Part shown: in pieces, positions 18,901 to 28,885 of the stretch
How the letters are laid out: every line of letters begins with the position of its first letter
Numbering within the stretch: position 1 is the stretch's first letter
Assembly: GCF_000227135.1 (NCBI RefSeq)
Contig: NC_018255.1
Span: 62,001 to 126,000 of the forward strand
DNA length: 64,000 nt
DNA from: Leishmania donovani
Taxonomy: Eukaryota; Euglenozoa; Kinetoplastea; Trypanosomatida; Trypanosomatidae
Direction of reading: 5' to 3'
Position numbers and translations under genes: made by a program
The notes under the pieces: model-generated
What the model was told of the DNA's origin: nothing
The model's input: only the letters and a program-made list of their open reading frames with translations
Databases searched by the model: none

Positions 18901-20469
18901 ATGCGCCGGTTGCGATGTGGGGTGGTTTTCGCGGCCATGGGTGTGGGCGGGATGAGCTCCACGCAGCTAACAAAGGAATTTGACCGCCACACACACAAGC
19001 CGACCACCGCTGAGAAGTCACGTCACAAGAAGAAGCGCCTGACTGCCATGGAGCGCGTGCAGCTCTTCTGCGACCCCGGCACGTTCCGCGAGCGTGATGC
19101 CCTGGTTGAGCACGAGTGCCACAATTTCGGCATGGAGAAGAGGAGGGTGCCTGGTGACGGCTTCGTTACGGGTGCGGGCAAAGTCTTTGGCCGCCCTGTG
19201 TTTCTCTTCTCGCACGACTTTACGGTGTTCGGCGGCTCTCTCTCCGGCTCCAACGCCGCCAAAGTGGTGCGCATCATGGAGGAGGCCGCCAAGATCGGCG
19301 TGCCAGTGATCGGCTTCAACGACTCCGGCGGCGCTCGCATCCAAGAGGGTGTGGACTCGCTGGCTGGCTATGCTGACATTTTCCTCCGCAACACGCTCTT
19401 CTCTGGGGTCATTCCACAGATCTCCGTGATCATGGGGCCTTGTGCCGGCGGTGCCGTCTACTCGCCCGCCATCACCGACTTCACGTTCATGGTGGACAAC
19501 TCGTCCTACATGTTTGTGACGGGTCCGGAGGTGGTGAGTGCCGTGGGTGGAAAGCTAGTGACCAAGGACGAGCTTGGCGGTCCGCGTGTGCACGCGACCA
19601 AGTCGGGTGTGTCGGCGGGTACATTCCCGAACGACATCGTTGCGATGGCGCAGCTCCGCCGCCTGTACTCGTATCTGCCATTGAGCAACCGCGACTCTGC
19701 CCCGGTTGTGCCGACGGCTGACAACCGCCACCGTGATGTCTCCTCGCTGAACACGGTCGTGCCGGTGGAGGTGAAGGAGGCGTACGACATGCGCGACGCT
19801 ATCTTCCCTGTGATCGACCAAGACTCCTTCTTCGAGATACAGCCGCAGTTTGCCAAGAACATCATCTGCGGTTTCGCCCGCGTTGAGGGCCGCTCCGTGT
19901 GCATCATTGCGAACCAGCCGAAGGTGCAGGCTGGCGTGCTCGACATCGACTCCTCCGTCAAGGCTGCGCGCATGGTGCGTTTTGCCGATGCCTTCAACAT
20001 CCCGATCATCACCTTCGTAGACGTCCCCGGATTCTTGCCTGGCGTGCAGCAGGAATACGGCGGCATCATTCGCCACGGTGCGAAGCTGCTGTACGCCTAC
20101 GCTGAGGCGACTGTCCCGAAGGTGACAATCATTACGCGCAAGGCGTACGGTGGCGCCTACGATGTGATGAGCTCGAAACACCTCCGTGGCGACAGCAACT
20201 ACGCCTGGCCGCGCGCCGAGATTGCCGTCATGGGCGCCGCCGGCGCATGCAAGCTTCTGTACTCGAAGGAGACGGCGGAGCAGCAGGCGCAGCGTATCGC
20301 CGATTACGAGAAGGCCTTCTGTACACCGCTGTCGGCCGCTCGAAAGGGATTCGTGGATGCGGTGATTGACCCCAGCGAGACCCGCATGCGCGTGTGCGAG
20401 GACCTGGAGCGCCTGTCCCGCAAGCAGCTCCGCAATCCATGGAAGAAGCACGGTAACATTCCGCTGTAA
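18901..20469 (+). CDS. PCCB: propionyl-CoA carboxylase beta chain
   Basis: A 522-residue biotin-dependent carboxyltransferase. With a biotinylated alpha subunit, which is not in this window, it converts propionyl-CoA to methylmalonyl-CoA in mitochondria. The N-terminus is Arg-containing and hydrophobic (MRRLRCGVVFAAMG), consistent with a mitochondrial presequence. The N-terminal crotonase half holds FGGSLSGSNAAKVVRIMEEA, FNDSGGARIQEGVDSL and GPCAGGAVYSPAITDF. The C-terminal half holds FVDVPGFLPGVQQEYGGIIR, HGAKLLYAYAEATVPK and KAYGGAYDVMSSKHL; these are the acyl-CoA and carboxybiotin oxyanion-hole blocks of PCCB/AccD-type proteins. Length matches family members. The G-F-N-D-S-G-G-A-R and Y-G-G-I-I-R-H-G features favour propionyl-CoA over methylcrotonyl-CoA carboxylase, though specificity is inferred. 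It starts at ATG 18901, the first ATG of the frame. Confidence 0.95.
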   Translation: MRRLRCGVVFAAMGVGGMSSTQLTKEFDRHTHKPTTAEKSRHKKKRLTAMERVQLFCDPGTFRERDALVEHECHNFGMEKRRVPGDGFVTGAGKVFGRPVFLFSHDFTVFGGSLSGSNAAKVVRIMEEAAKIGVPVIGFNDSGGARIQEGVDSLAGYADIFLRNTLFSGVIPQISVIMGPCAGGAVYSPAITDFTFMVDNSSYMFVTGPEVVSAVGGKLVTKDELGGPRVHATKSGVSAGTFPNDIVAMAQLRRLYSYLPLSNRDSAPVVPTADNRHRDVSSLNTVVPVEVKEAYDMRDAIFPVIDQDSFFEIQPQFAKNIICGFARVEGRSVCIIANQPKVQAGVLDIDSSVKAARMVRFADAFNIPIITFVDVPGFLPGVQQEYGGIIRHGAKLLYAYAEATVPKVTIITRKAYGGAYDVMSSKHLRGDSNYAWPRAEIAVMGAAGACKLLYSKETAEQQAQRIADYEKAFCTPLSAARKGFVDAVIDPSETRMRVCEDLERLSRKQLRNPWKKHGNIPL

Positions 20470-23042
20470 CACCGCTCTCTACCTCTTTTCTGTGGCCCTC
20501 TCGAGTCTCGATGTGTCTGGCGGCTGGCGAAGACGCCGTAGCGTTTCACGAAACGCTCGAGCGGACGCTCATGCGCGCGTGGGTGCTTTCGCTTGTGCTG
20601 TTTGCCTGTTCTGTGTGTGTGCGTGTGTGCTGATGGGCCTTCATGAACGGCTGGCTCGATACCTGTCCAGAGAACGAAAGTGTGTGTGTGTGAGAGAGAG
20701 GAATGCACAACAGGTGCACGTGCGTCCGACGGAGATGCTCCCTTCTGCGTTTCGTCCCCCCTTTTTCTTTGTCCTCCGGTGTGCTTCGGTGTGCGGTATT
20801 GAGTGCGATCCGTGAAAGTGTGTGTGTGTGTGTCTTCACGGCAGCTGTCCTGTTTTTGGTTTCCTGTTACATTGCTGCTCTGCTGCTCTTACTGCTTCTT
20901 TTTTTTTCTCTGTTCCCTAACTAGGACACGCAGACAAGACAGGTGCGATTAGGTTCAGCCCCTGACTCTTTCCCGAAGACGGAGTTGATAGCCAAGGCGC
21001 CACTATACAAGAGAGGCTCCGTTAGAGGTGTACGACTGTCCATTATCTCGGACGCAGTCGGAGGAGCTCAGTTTGTGATGTGCGCTTGTGCATGAATATG
21101 TGTGTATCTCTGTCTGTGTCCGTTTTTGACGAGAGACTGCGCTTCTTTGACTCTCGCGCCAGCACATACGTGCACGGGAAGCGTTCTGTTTTGCTTCTGT
21201 TGCTGCACCCCACCTCCCGCTTCGCCTCATCCGCCAAGTTGGGTTGTTAGTCTTTTCTTTTTTCTTTTCACCATCACCCCTCCCCCTTTGCATCTCACTC
21301 ACACGCTAGCGTAAGCATGTGAGCAGGTGGAAGCGCCAAAACACTCAACCTCCTCCACCTCAACCGCAAAACATAAAAAATGAGCCAAAAGCGCGATGAA
21401 ACTCTTTTACGCCAAAGTACACAAGATGACGAGGAACACGAAACTGTCGGAGCGACACCTCTCTCTCTCTTGTAGCGTGCATGCGAACGACTTCCGAGAA
21501 CGAAAGGCAGAACAGGCGAAGAGCAGACGTACTGAATGCAGCGGCAGATACACGGTAAAACGAAAAGAAACGCCGTCGCGGGCAACAGTGCCCCTTTTCT
21601 CCACCTCACCCCTTCTTCTCTTTTACTCGGCCAACATGCCTGTCTCTCTACAGCTCTGCCCCTTTGTAGGTGTTGCGTGTTCAGCTTTATGAGGCTCGTT
21701 GCGTGTATCTGTGTGTGTGTGCTTTCTTGTGAGTCGTGTTTTTCATCTATCGCGTCACCCTCCCTCTCCTCCTCCTCCTCCACAGACTCGAACCTCTGAA
21801 TTTTGTGCGTTCGCTCCTCTCTCGATGTACGCATGACACGCTTTTGCCTCGTCGCCGCTGTGCTGATATGGCTCTCTTCACGCGCTCTGCTTCACGCCTT
21901 TGCCACAACATACACACACACACACACTAACGCTATGGCAGTCAAGCAAGCGCACTCCTACGCGAGCTTCTTTTTGTCTCGATCCCGCTTTATCTCAGCG
22001 CTTCCATTTACTTCTGCGTGTATCTTTTTTTTCCGCCCTCCCCCTCGCCCTCCACATCGCCCCCCACCCCCCCCCACTTCTCTTTTTCCGTTGGCCACTT
22101 GCCCATGTTAGCTCTCTTTTTCTTTGCTTGAATATGTATGTATGTGTGTGTGTCTGCTGCCTCTTCTATTTCGCCGCGTCTCTGTCTGAGTCTCTGTGTG
22201 CCCGTCATGCGCGCGCTCTCGCGCTTTCTCTTATGCGCGACAAGTTACGTACTCGTGCAAGTACACGCACACACATGTGCCACCGATCCGCGTGTGCGTG
22301 TGTGTTGATGGGGTTGGCTTTACTTTTCTCTGTGATCAAGGGCAGCTCCCTGGATGCGTTTGCCCGCTTGCGTGCGCGCCTGCATCGCTTCCGCGTGGGC
22401 ATTGGACCCCCATCGTAGCAAGCAATCCCGCACGCACAAAGAAGCAACAAAAAGTGAAGGCAGCAGCACAGGCGCTCGCCTCATGAAACCTCCCTCTACA
22501 CACGCAAGCACACGCGCAAAGACGTGCCGGCCAACAAGACTAGTGGAGCCCTCAACTTGTGCGCACGATGGAATGCGTACCCGCGGCTCAAGCGTGCGAC
22601 ATAAACTGACTAGTGCGAGAGAGAGAGAGGCTGGCCGGAGAGGTATCACTGCTGCTGTGCGCTGCAGAAGTCGTTCGCGTGTGTGGCTCTCTCTCTTTTC
22701 CTCCTCTTGTCCCCTCAGTTCATCCTGCTCTCCCTTCCGCATGCAGACTTCTCGCGCTTCACCTTCCACATCAACTTCTCTTGCGCGTCTTCTCCGCCTC
22801 CGTCTTCCTGATCATACGCACTTCTTTTTGTTGTGTCCTTTGAGGTCTCTCTCCCTTTCCCCCTCCCTCTCCAGTACGTGCGTATGTCCTTTTTGTTGTT
22901 TCGCGAGCATCTCAATTCCTTGGCACCCTCGCCCTGCTGCGCTGCCGCTGCCCCACCCCGCCGCCCTTGTCCATCGGCCCCCCTCTCTGCACGCCTCTCT
23001 TCTCCGCCAGCATATCTTCCCCTGCTGGTTTTGCTTGTCACA
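20470..23042. other. PCCB 3' UTR and spacer
   Basis: A 2.6-kb stretch without a supported gene. It includes short (TG)n and (CA)n runs near 20815, 21910 and 22140 and C-rich tracts at 22040-22080. Frames found here overlap on both strands and lack motifs. Confidence 0.55.
22845..22874 (+). promoter_or_regulatory. candidate spliced-leader acceptor for the gene at 23043
   Basis: An almost pure C/T tract ends in CTCCAG (AG 22873-22874), followed by about 168 nt to the ATG. The tract is among the clearest in the window. Confidence 0.5.
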
Positions 23043-23726
23043 ATGCGCCAAAGGATCGCTTCCTCTGTACCCCCTTCGCCGTCACTGAAGCCGTGTTTCA
23101 AACCGCAAATTATTTACTCCAATGAGACGTCTGAGCGCGTGGGGCGCGCCATAAATGCCACCATGGGCGCCGTCAACACTAACCTGCACAACGCCTCCAG
23201 TCGACTTGCGTCTGCGGCTGCCACACTGGCATCCAACACGTCCGCGCAGCCGTTGCCCATCGCGGGGTCGTCAAGTCGCCGTTGTATCATGGAGGACAGC
23301 TTCACCACCGCGCGGACGACCACAAACGCTGTGCTAAACGATAACTTTACCAAGACTACTGGGTCGCTCTCGGGGCACGCGTCGAATCTGTCGCTGGTGC
23401 ATTTGCTTGCCTGGTTTCTGCTTTTCGTCACCATAACGGTGACGACGGTGGCCTTCCTCAACTACTGCCTGCGCAGCAAGCACGGCTCCGCTTATTCCAC
23501 CGAGACGGGCTATGGTGACGAGGAGATGTGCGGCAAGGGCGCTGTACCGTTCTCGATTTCTACTCAGAGCGTTCATGCAGAGGGCCTAAGTGGGACGCCA
23601 TCGTCGTCGAGCCGCCTGCTCGCCTCCCGCGGCAACCTCGCCCGGCAGCAGTTTTTGGGGTCGCGCAAGACGGGCAGCAATCCAAAGTGCTACGGCGCTA
23701 CAGCCTCCACATCTCCCGCCAATTGA
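23043..23726 (+). CDS. hypothetical single-pass membrane protein
   Basis: A 227-residue protein of unknown function. A strong hydrophobic helix spans about 118-142 (LVHLLAWFLLFVTITVTTVA), followed by a Cys- and Lys-containing juxtamembrane stretch. The N-terminal 117 residues are rich in Ser, Thr, Asn and Ala with several N-x-S/T sites, as in an exposed domain; there is no clear N-terminal signal peptide. The C-terminal 85 residues are Ser/Gly-rich. ATG 23043 is the first methionine downstream of the predicted splice site that opens this frame, preceded by C/T-rich sequence. Long frame and G/C-rich third positions support coding. No family was recognised. Confidence 0.75.
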   Translation: MRQRIASSVPPSPSLKPCFKPQIIYSNETSERVGRAINATMGAVNTNLHNASSRLASAAATLASNTSAQPLPIAGSSSRRCIMEDSFTTARTTTNAVLNDNFTKTTGSLSGHASNLSLVHLLAWFLLFVTITVTTVAFLNYCLRSKHGSAYSTETGYGDEEMCGKGAVPFSISTQSVHAEGLSGTPSSSSRLLASRGNLARQQFLGSRKTGSNPKCYGATASTSPAN

Positions 23727-25339
23727 CGGTGTCTTGTATGGGCCGGGTTAGGCGCTCATGTGTGTGCGTGTCAGCTGACAAATAAGGCTCTCGTTGTTTG
23801 GTGGTTGCGTACCTCATGCTTATTGATAGGTGATGCGTTCCTGTTCCGATCCCTCATTCTTTGCCCGTGATACGGTTACCGATTCTTTTTCTTTTTTTTT
23901 GCTCGTCCTCGCTTCCTCATTCGATATGGCCGGCACGCCTTGGTGGGTTCCCTTGTGCTTCCCTGTGGGAGAGCCCGTGTGCGGATATGTGCGTCTGTGT
24001 CGCGCTTCTCTGTACGACAGAGGACGTGAGTGCGTGCGAGTAAACGTAACCTTGACTCGAGAGAAGCCTTATCGAGGGCTGTGGATGGGACACCTCAGAG
24101 AACAGAAAAGGGGGTAGGAACGTTTTTGGGACATTTTCGTCTGTTTGTAACCGTGTTGGCACACATTTAGGGCGCACATGTCACCCACTTTCTCTCTCGG
24201 TGTGGCTGCCGTCCGTCTTCACCATCACTTGGCTACGTTTGTCCAGTGCAGGTGTCGCAGTAGCTGTCACGACAGCACAGGTAAGGAAGGGCCGAGAGTA
24301 CGGCCACCGCTGCGCCGACGGAAGATCGAAGACAGAGAGGAGCATGGAAAAAGAGAACGAGGAAGGGATCTCCTACCCAGAACAGGAAGATTTGAGGAGC
24401 AGTATCCGCGCAGCGTCTCTGCTCTCTCTCTCTGTATGTGTTTTCCTGTACGCCCCATCCCCTGCTCTTCTTCTTTTTTGCCCAAACGCAGAGTCCATGC
24501 TCTTCTTCCTTACGCGGCTGCGATGCGGCGCACACGTCCGCTGACCCAAAAGCAACAAGGCGGTGAGGGGAGGGGGCATCCCCGTCGTTCGTGCGCTGAT
24601 TCAAGGGACTTACTCTTCGCTCTACCCTACCTTGTTATTATCGAGCCGTTATCCTCCTTGTTTACGTTTATATTTCTGAGTCGCACGCTGTCTGTGTATC
24701 GCTTCTGCATTTCGTCGTTGTTGTGCTGTGTCTACCTTCCGCATGGCAGCTCATGGTGAGAGCTGGTAGCTGACGCGGATGATAGGGAGGGCAGGATATT
24801 GTCTCGAAGATGCAGACTCTCGCGCTAGAGGGCCAACAAAAACGAGCGTCGTGACGCTAGCTGTGAGTGGAAGCAGATGCGCGCATTTCATTCGGGAGCT
24901 CATGTCTGCCGGTGTCATCCGTGCTGGTGCCTTTGCGCACAGTGTTTTTGCACTTCGCGCCCATTTCTCTGTGTCAGGCTGTGCGTCCTCCCTCACCTCG
25001 CGATCATTCACCTCTCTCTCTGTCCTTTCTCTGTTCCCGTCTGTCGGTGCCGTTCCGGATACTCTGGGGGTCTGCAAGTGTCGTGTGAAGCCGCGAGCGC
25101 TGAGACACTTCTTGTCGTGAACTATTCCGTGTCGTCTCTCGACGAACTGTCAAGCACGGACTGCTCACGGTTTCTGGTGCTGCCCACGCGCGCTCTTTCC
25201 TTTTCGTAGTACATTCGTATAGCAAGCAGCACTGACAGACGCACGTGTGACGAGATTTCTGCAGAAAACGCAACGCCTCTACACCGTTACACACCCCCTT
25301 CACACGCCGTCCTCTCCCTCGCTGTGTTACTGTAGTGCC
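23727..25339. other. spacer upstream of the carbonic anhydrase-like gene
   Basis: About 1.6 kb without a supported gene. C/T-rich tracts occur at 24985-25045 and 25186-25209. Confidence 0.55.
25186..25209 (+). promoter_or_regulatory. candidate spliced-leader acceptor for the carbonic anhydrase-like gene
   Basis: The tract CGCTCTTTCCTTTTCGTAG ends with AG at 25208-25209, about 130 nt before the ATG at 25340. Inferred from sequence pattern only. Confidence 0.4.
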
Positions 25340-27226
25340 ATGACACTTCCTTTCTGCGCCGCCCTCGCCATCGCGCAGCTGGTGCTTTTCGTCAGCGTCG
25401 CTGGTGTCGTCAGTGGGCTGGACGAGCAGCACTCGTACTACGAGGGCAACTACGGCACAACCGGGCTGGTGTTCGGCAGTCCCGACAGCTCGCGCACCTC
25501 CTGGGACTACACAAACCTGAAGGATTGGCCAACGCTGTGCTTGACGGGGAGACGGCAGAGCCCGATTTCCTTCGCGAATGTGAACCCCGACGAGGTTGTG
25601 ACGAATGCTCTGCTGCAGCGATTGCAGTTCTCCTCCAAGTGCGTCTTCCCACGTGAGGAGACGCAGATGCGAATCATCAACGAGGGCATCGTGAGCACAG
25701 TCAGCTTTGAGGAGCTGGGCCGCTCGCTGGATGACATGAGCGAGTGCACGGTGATGGACCCGCTGAACCGTTCGCTCACCTACCACTTCATGGGCCTGCA
25801 CTTTCATGCCATGCCGGTGCACCAACTCCGCACGCTGCGCCCCGATGCCGAAATGCACATGTCTTTTACCACAAATCATGTAGAACAAAAGATGCGTAAT
25901 GTACTGATAGTGGCGGTGATGCTAAAGGCCTCCGCCATGGTCAACAGCACCTCAGCGCGAGCGCTGCAGCACATCTTAGTGGACGGCTCGCTGCCGAAGC
26001 GCAACGCCATGACAACGTGCTTCCTGACAGAGAGCCTCTCCCTCTTCTCGCTAATTCCGGCGCGCGAGAGCTACCTGCTCTACGACGGCTCCCAGACGCA
26101 CCCACCCTGCACCGAGAACGTCCGTTGGGTGGTAATGACCTCGCCAATTCTCATCTCACCCGTGGCGCTCGGCAGGCTGCGCGACGCGATGGATGCGCTG
26201 CTGCCGAACGACTTCCACCGCTTCGGCAACGCCCGTCCGCCGCAGGCCCTCAATGGTCGTCTTATTTTCCGCTTCGACGACAGGTCCGTTCCGGACGGCG
26301 GCAACAGGGGTGAAGGCAACTTCAAAGATGCATGGAGTCACAAGGACGAAGGCTGGGCGAATCGCTCCCTGGGAGTGCGGGCGGGCCGCGTGCTGGAAGG
26401 GTCTCTGGTGGAGGTGGATGGTGACTATAAGTACGACAGCGCCGTCGTTGTCTCGCCAGTGTCGCCAAACCCTGTCTCGGCGTCAAGGAATGGCACCACT
26501 CACGCGTCTTCGCCACCCATCACAACCAGCCCAGGCAGGTACAACGGATCATCGGACCAAGCAATGGCGAAACCGGGCACGGGGGCGCTGGGGCCGGCGT
26601 ATATGGCGAATGCGAGCAGAACTGGCCCGGAAACGCACTCTCACGTCAACGAGAGCGACGCAGACTACTCAAATGCAACCGCAAATGCAAGTTCAGCGCC
26701 ACGAACAAGCGTCGTGTCGTCTGCCTCCGCGTCCAGCGCCGACGAGAGCATGCCCAGTGGGTTACATCATGGCTCCGAGTCCTCAGCGCCGACGCCATCT
26801 GACGAATCGGCGCCACGGTCAACGACAACGTCGACGACCACCACCACGACTACAACGAAGGAGCCTTCGGGCACCAAGGGAAAGAAGAGGTACGGGGACG
26901 GAGCCTCGAAGAACACCTCCGAAGCCGATGCCGGGGTTGTGGACTCGGTCAAGTCCATCGTGACACGTGCGTTTACTTCTGTGAAGGCCTTTAGCATTGG
27001 AGCCTTTCAGTCTTCTGTAGCTTACGCCAAGGCAAACCCGGTGCGTGCAGTGCTCGTTCTGCTGTGCATCATCGTACTCATCTTTCTTATCTCCACATGC
27101 TGCCGCGGGTGGAGGCGGCCAGTTTATGTGGTGGGGATCGATCCGACAGAGCTGCAACCCCTCAACTCTGCCAAACGGTTCGACCTCTACGGCGGCACCG
27201 GCACCGGCACCGTGGCGGTGCGGTAA
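25340..27226 (+). CDS. alpha-carbonic anhydrase-like membrane protein
   Basis: A 628-residue protein with a signal peptide (about 1-26, hydrophobic core LAIAQLVLFVSVAGVV), an alpha-carbonic anhydrase domain (about 50-335), a Ser/Thr/Asn-rich stalk with a run of Thr (about 495-515) and a C-terminal membrane helix (about 570-592) ahead of a short cytosolic tail. The three zinc ligands are present: H154 and H156 in GLHFHAMP and H173 in EMHMSF. The Thr199-equivalent is kept in GSQTHPPCTENVRW (T253). The proton-shuttle His64 position is Ile (I117 in NEGIVST), and the Gln92 equivalent is Gly (G152). Active CO2 hydration is therefore possible, but the pocket is altered. The layout places the domain at the cell surface or in the secretory lumen. 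Leishmania has a known alpha-CA-like gene on chromosome 28, and this is probably its ortholog. Confidence 0.9.
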   Translation: MTLPFCAALAIAQLVLFVSVAGVVSGLDEQHSYYEGNYGTTGLVFGSPDSSRTSWDYTNLKDWPTLCLTGRRQSPISFANVNPDEVVTNALLQRLQFSSKCVFPREETQMRIINEGIVSTVSFEELGRSLDDMSECTVMDPLNRSLTYHFMGLHFHAMPVHQLRTLRPDAEMHMSFTTNHVEQKMRNVLIVAVMLKASAMVNSTSARALQHILVDGSLPKRNAMTTCFLTESLSLFSLIPARESYLLYDGSQTHPPCTENVRWVVMTSPILISPVALGRLRDAMDALLPNDFHRFGNARPPQALNGRLIFRFDDRSVPDGGNRGEGNFKDAWSHKDEGWANRSLGVRAGRVLEGSLVEVDGDYKYDSAVVVSPVSPNPVSASRNGTTHASSPPITTSPGRYNGSSDQAMAKPGTGALGPAYMANASRTGPETHSHVNESDADYSNATANASSAPRTSVVSSASASSADESMPSGLHHGSESSAPTPSDESAPRSTTTSTTTTTTTTKEPSGTKGKKRYGDGASKNTSEADAGVVDSVKSIVTRAFTSVKAFSIGAFQSSVAYAKANPVRAVLVLLCIIVLIFLISTCCRGWRRPVYVVGIDPTELQPLNSAKRFDLYGGTGTGTVAVR

Positions 27227-28443
27227 GTCTATACGACATCGGAGCAGAAGGACAGCAAGAGGAGCGCTGCGGTGCCCTTATACGCCCTTGGAACGAAGGA
27301 TGGCCGCACCCCACAGAGATGCATTATTCATTGCGCTGTGAGGGGCGGAGGGGAGGGGGCAGGCGTGCACGAAGATCGCGACGACGGCCCCATGACAGCT
27401 ACTGTTTCTGCGGAGGCTGTTGACGGAATGCGATAAAACGTTTGCTGTTGATGGAGCGGATTATCGCAGTCGTGTGCCCCATACACACACACACACATAT
27501 GCGACGCTCGCTGTGCCTTGTCCCGTCTTTTTATCTCTGTCGATGAGGCGCTGTGGCCGGGCACGGAACGGTGGAGTTGCTCACCGTAGAGACGGAGAGA
27601 TTCAGAGCTAGGGGAGCAACAGCAGCAGGAGGATGCGGGTGCTGGTGCGTGCTGTCGCGCTCTATTCTTATCCATGGTTGGCTTCGTACTCTTGCACGCG
27701 TGTTTGATTCTGTTCATGTGTGGGTGAGGGAGTGGCGCCACAACGCGCACATAGCCCCGCCCTCTTCCACCCTTCTTCCGCTGCCGGAGGAGGGCGAGTG
27801 AGCACACGCACACATATAGGCACACACAGGTCGCTGCGCAGCAAGCGTGCACTTCGTTTCTTTGCTTGTTTGGATATTGTGTTGTTGCTATCGCACATCT
27901 CCTGTGTGTGCTCTCATGTCGCCTCGTCGCGCCTTTTCCTTTTTGGTTTTCGTGCTCTGCCTCTGATACGGTTGCCTTCATTTCTTTTCGGCTTTTTCGC
28001 CGTGTACGCATGGGGGAGGGGTGCATGTAGAAATGGTAACTCGCTACCCTCCCTCCTCCCTCCTATCCCCTCTCTCCCCATCCCGGCAGCAGGAGTGCGG
28101 GGTACGAGCAAGCCAACATAATGCAACAGAAAAGCGAGCGAGCGAGCCGACTCCGTGTTTTGGGGAGAAGGAGGGGCCATTAGGTCACCCACAGAGAAGC
28201 AGGACGGGTGGGGGAGAGGGACGCTTGCCAGTGTTCTACTTCCCGACTTCATGGAAATGTCGGAGCCTCTGGACAGGATCTCATTCCAGACGGCGCGTCA
28301 AAAGGCTGCAGCCTGGGCTTGCGGGCGGCGGCGTGGCGTTTCAGTCAGTAGATGACTTCGCTTCTCTATCGTGCTTTCTCATAGCCCATCCCTCCTCCCC
28401 TTTCCTGCAGCGGCGAATCCCAGAAAAGAGATGATGTGTGCGC

Positions 28444-28472
28444 ATATATATATATATATATGTGTGTGTGTG
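28444..28472. repeat. (TA)n followed by (TG)n microsatellite
   Basis: Nine or so TA units pass directly into TG units. It is a simple repeat likely to vary in length between strains. Confidence 0.9.
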
Positions 28473-28649
28473 CGTGTGTTTGTGTGTGACAAGGAGCAGT
28501 AATAGTTGCCCTCGCCGCAGTGTTTCTCTTGCGCACTTCCATTGGTTTCATCCTCATCATCACTCATGGCTCTTTTCCCCTTGAGAGAAACACATTAGCA
28601 TGTGCTCTGCTCTGCTCTCTCGCTTACTCTTGCCTCCTTCGTTCTCGTC

Positions 28650-28701
28650 GTGGTTCTCTTTTTTCCTTCTCCCTCTGAGCCTCTCTCTGTGGCCTTGGCA
28701 G
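28650..28701 (+). promoter_or_regulatory. candidate spliced-leader acceptor for the WD40 gene
   Basis: C/T-rich sequence from 28650 is followed by CCTTGGCAG (AG 28700-28701), 185 nt before the ATG. The AG of GTGTGCAG at about 28734-28741 is an alternative. Confidence 0.35.
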
Positions 28702-28885
28702 TTGCTGACCGCTCGCTCTCCTCCACTGCTTTTGTGTGCAGCTGTAGTAGCCCGTGCTCGTGCAGCCCCGCCGCTGCTTCCCCTTGGCTACCCACAACAA
28801 CGTTGTCTCTTCACCGGAGCGGCTCTCCCCCTCCCTTCTTCTGCACACACGCACATACACACACTCAAAGACGAAGGCAGCAAGG

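Larger units (their letters stand above)
27227..28885. other. intergenic/UTR region
   Basis: About 1.7 kb with no supported gene. It contains a (TA)n-(TG)n microsatellite at 28444-28472 and a C/T-rich 5' region for the WD40 gene. Confidence 0.55.
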
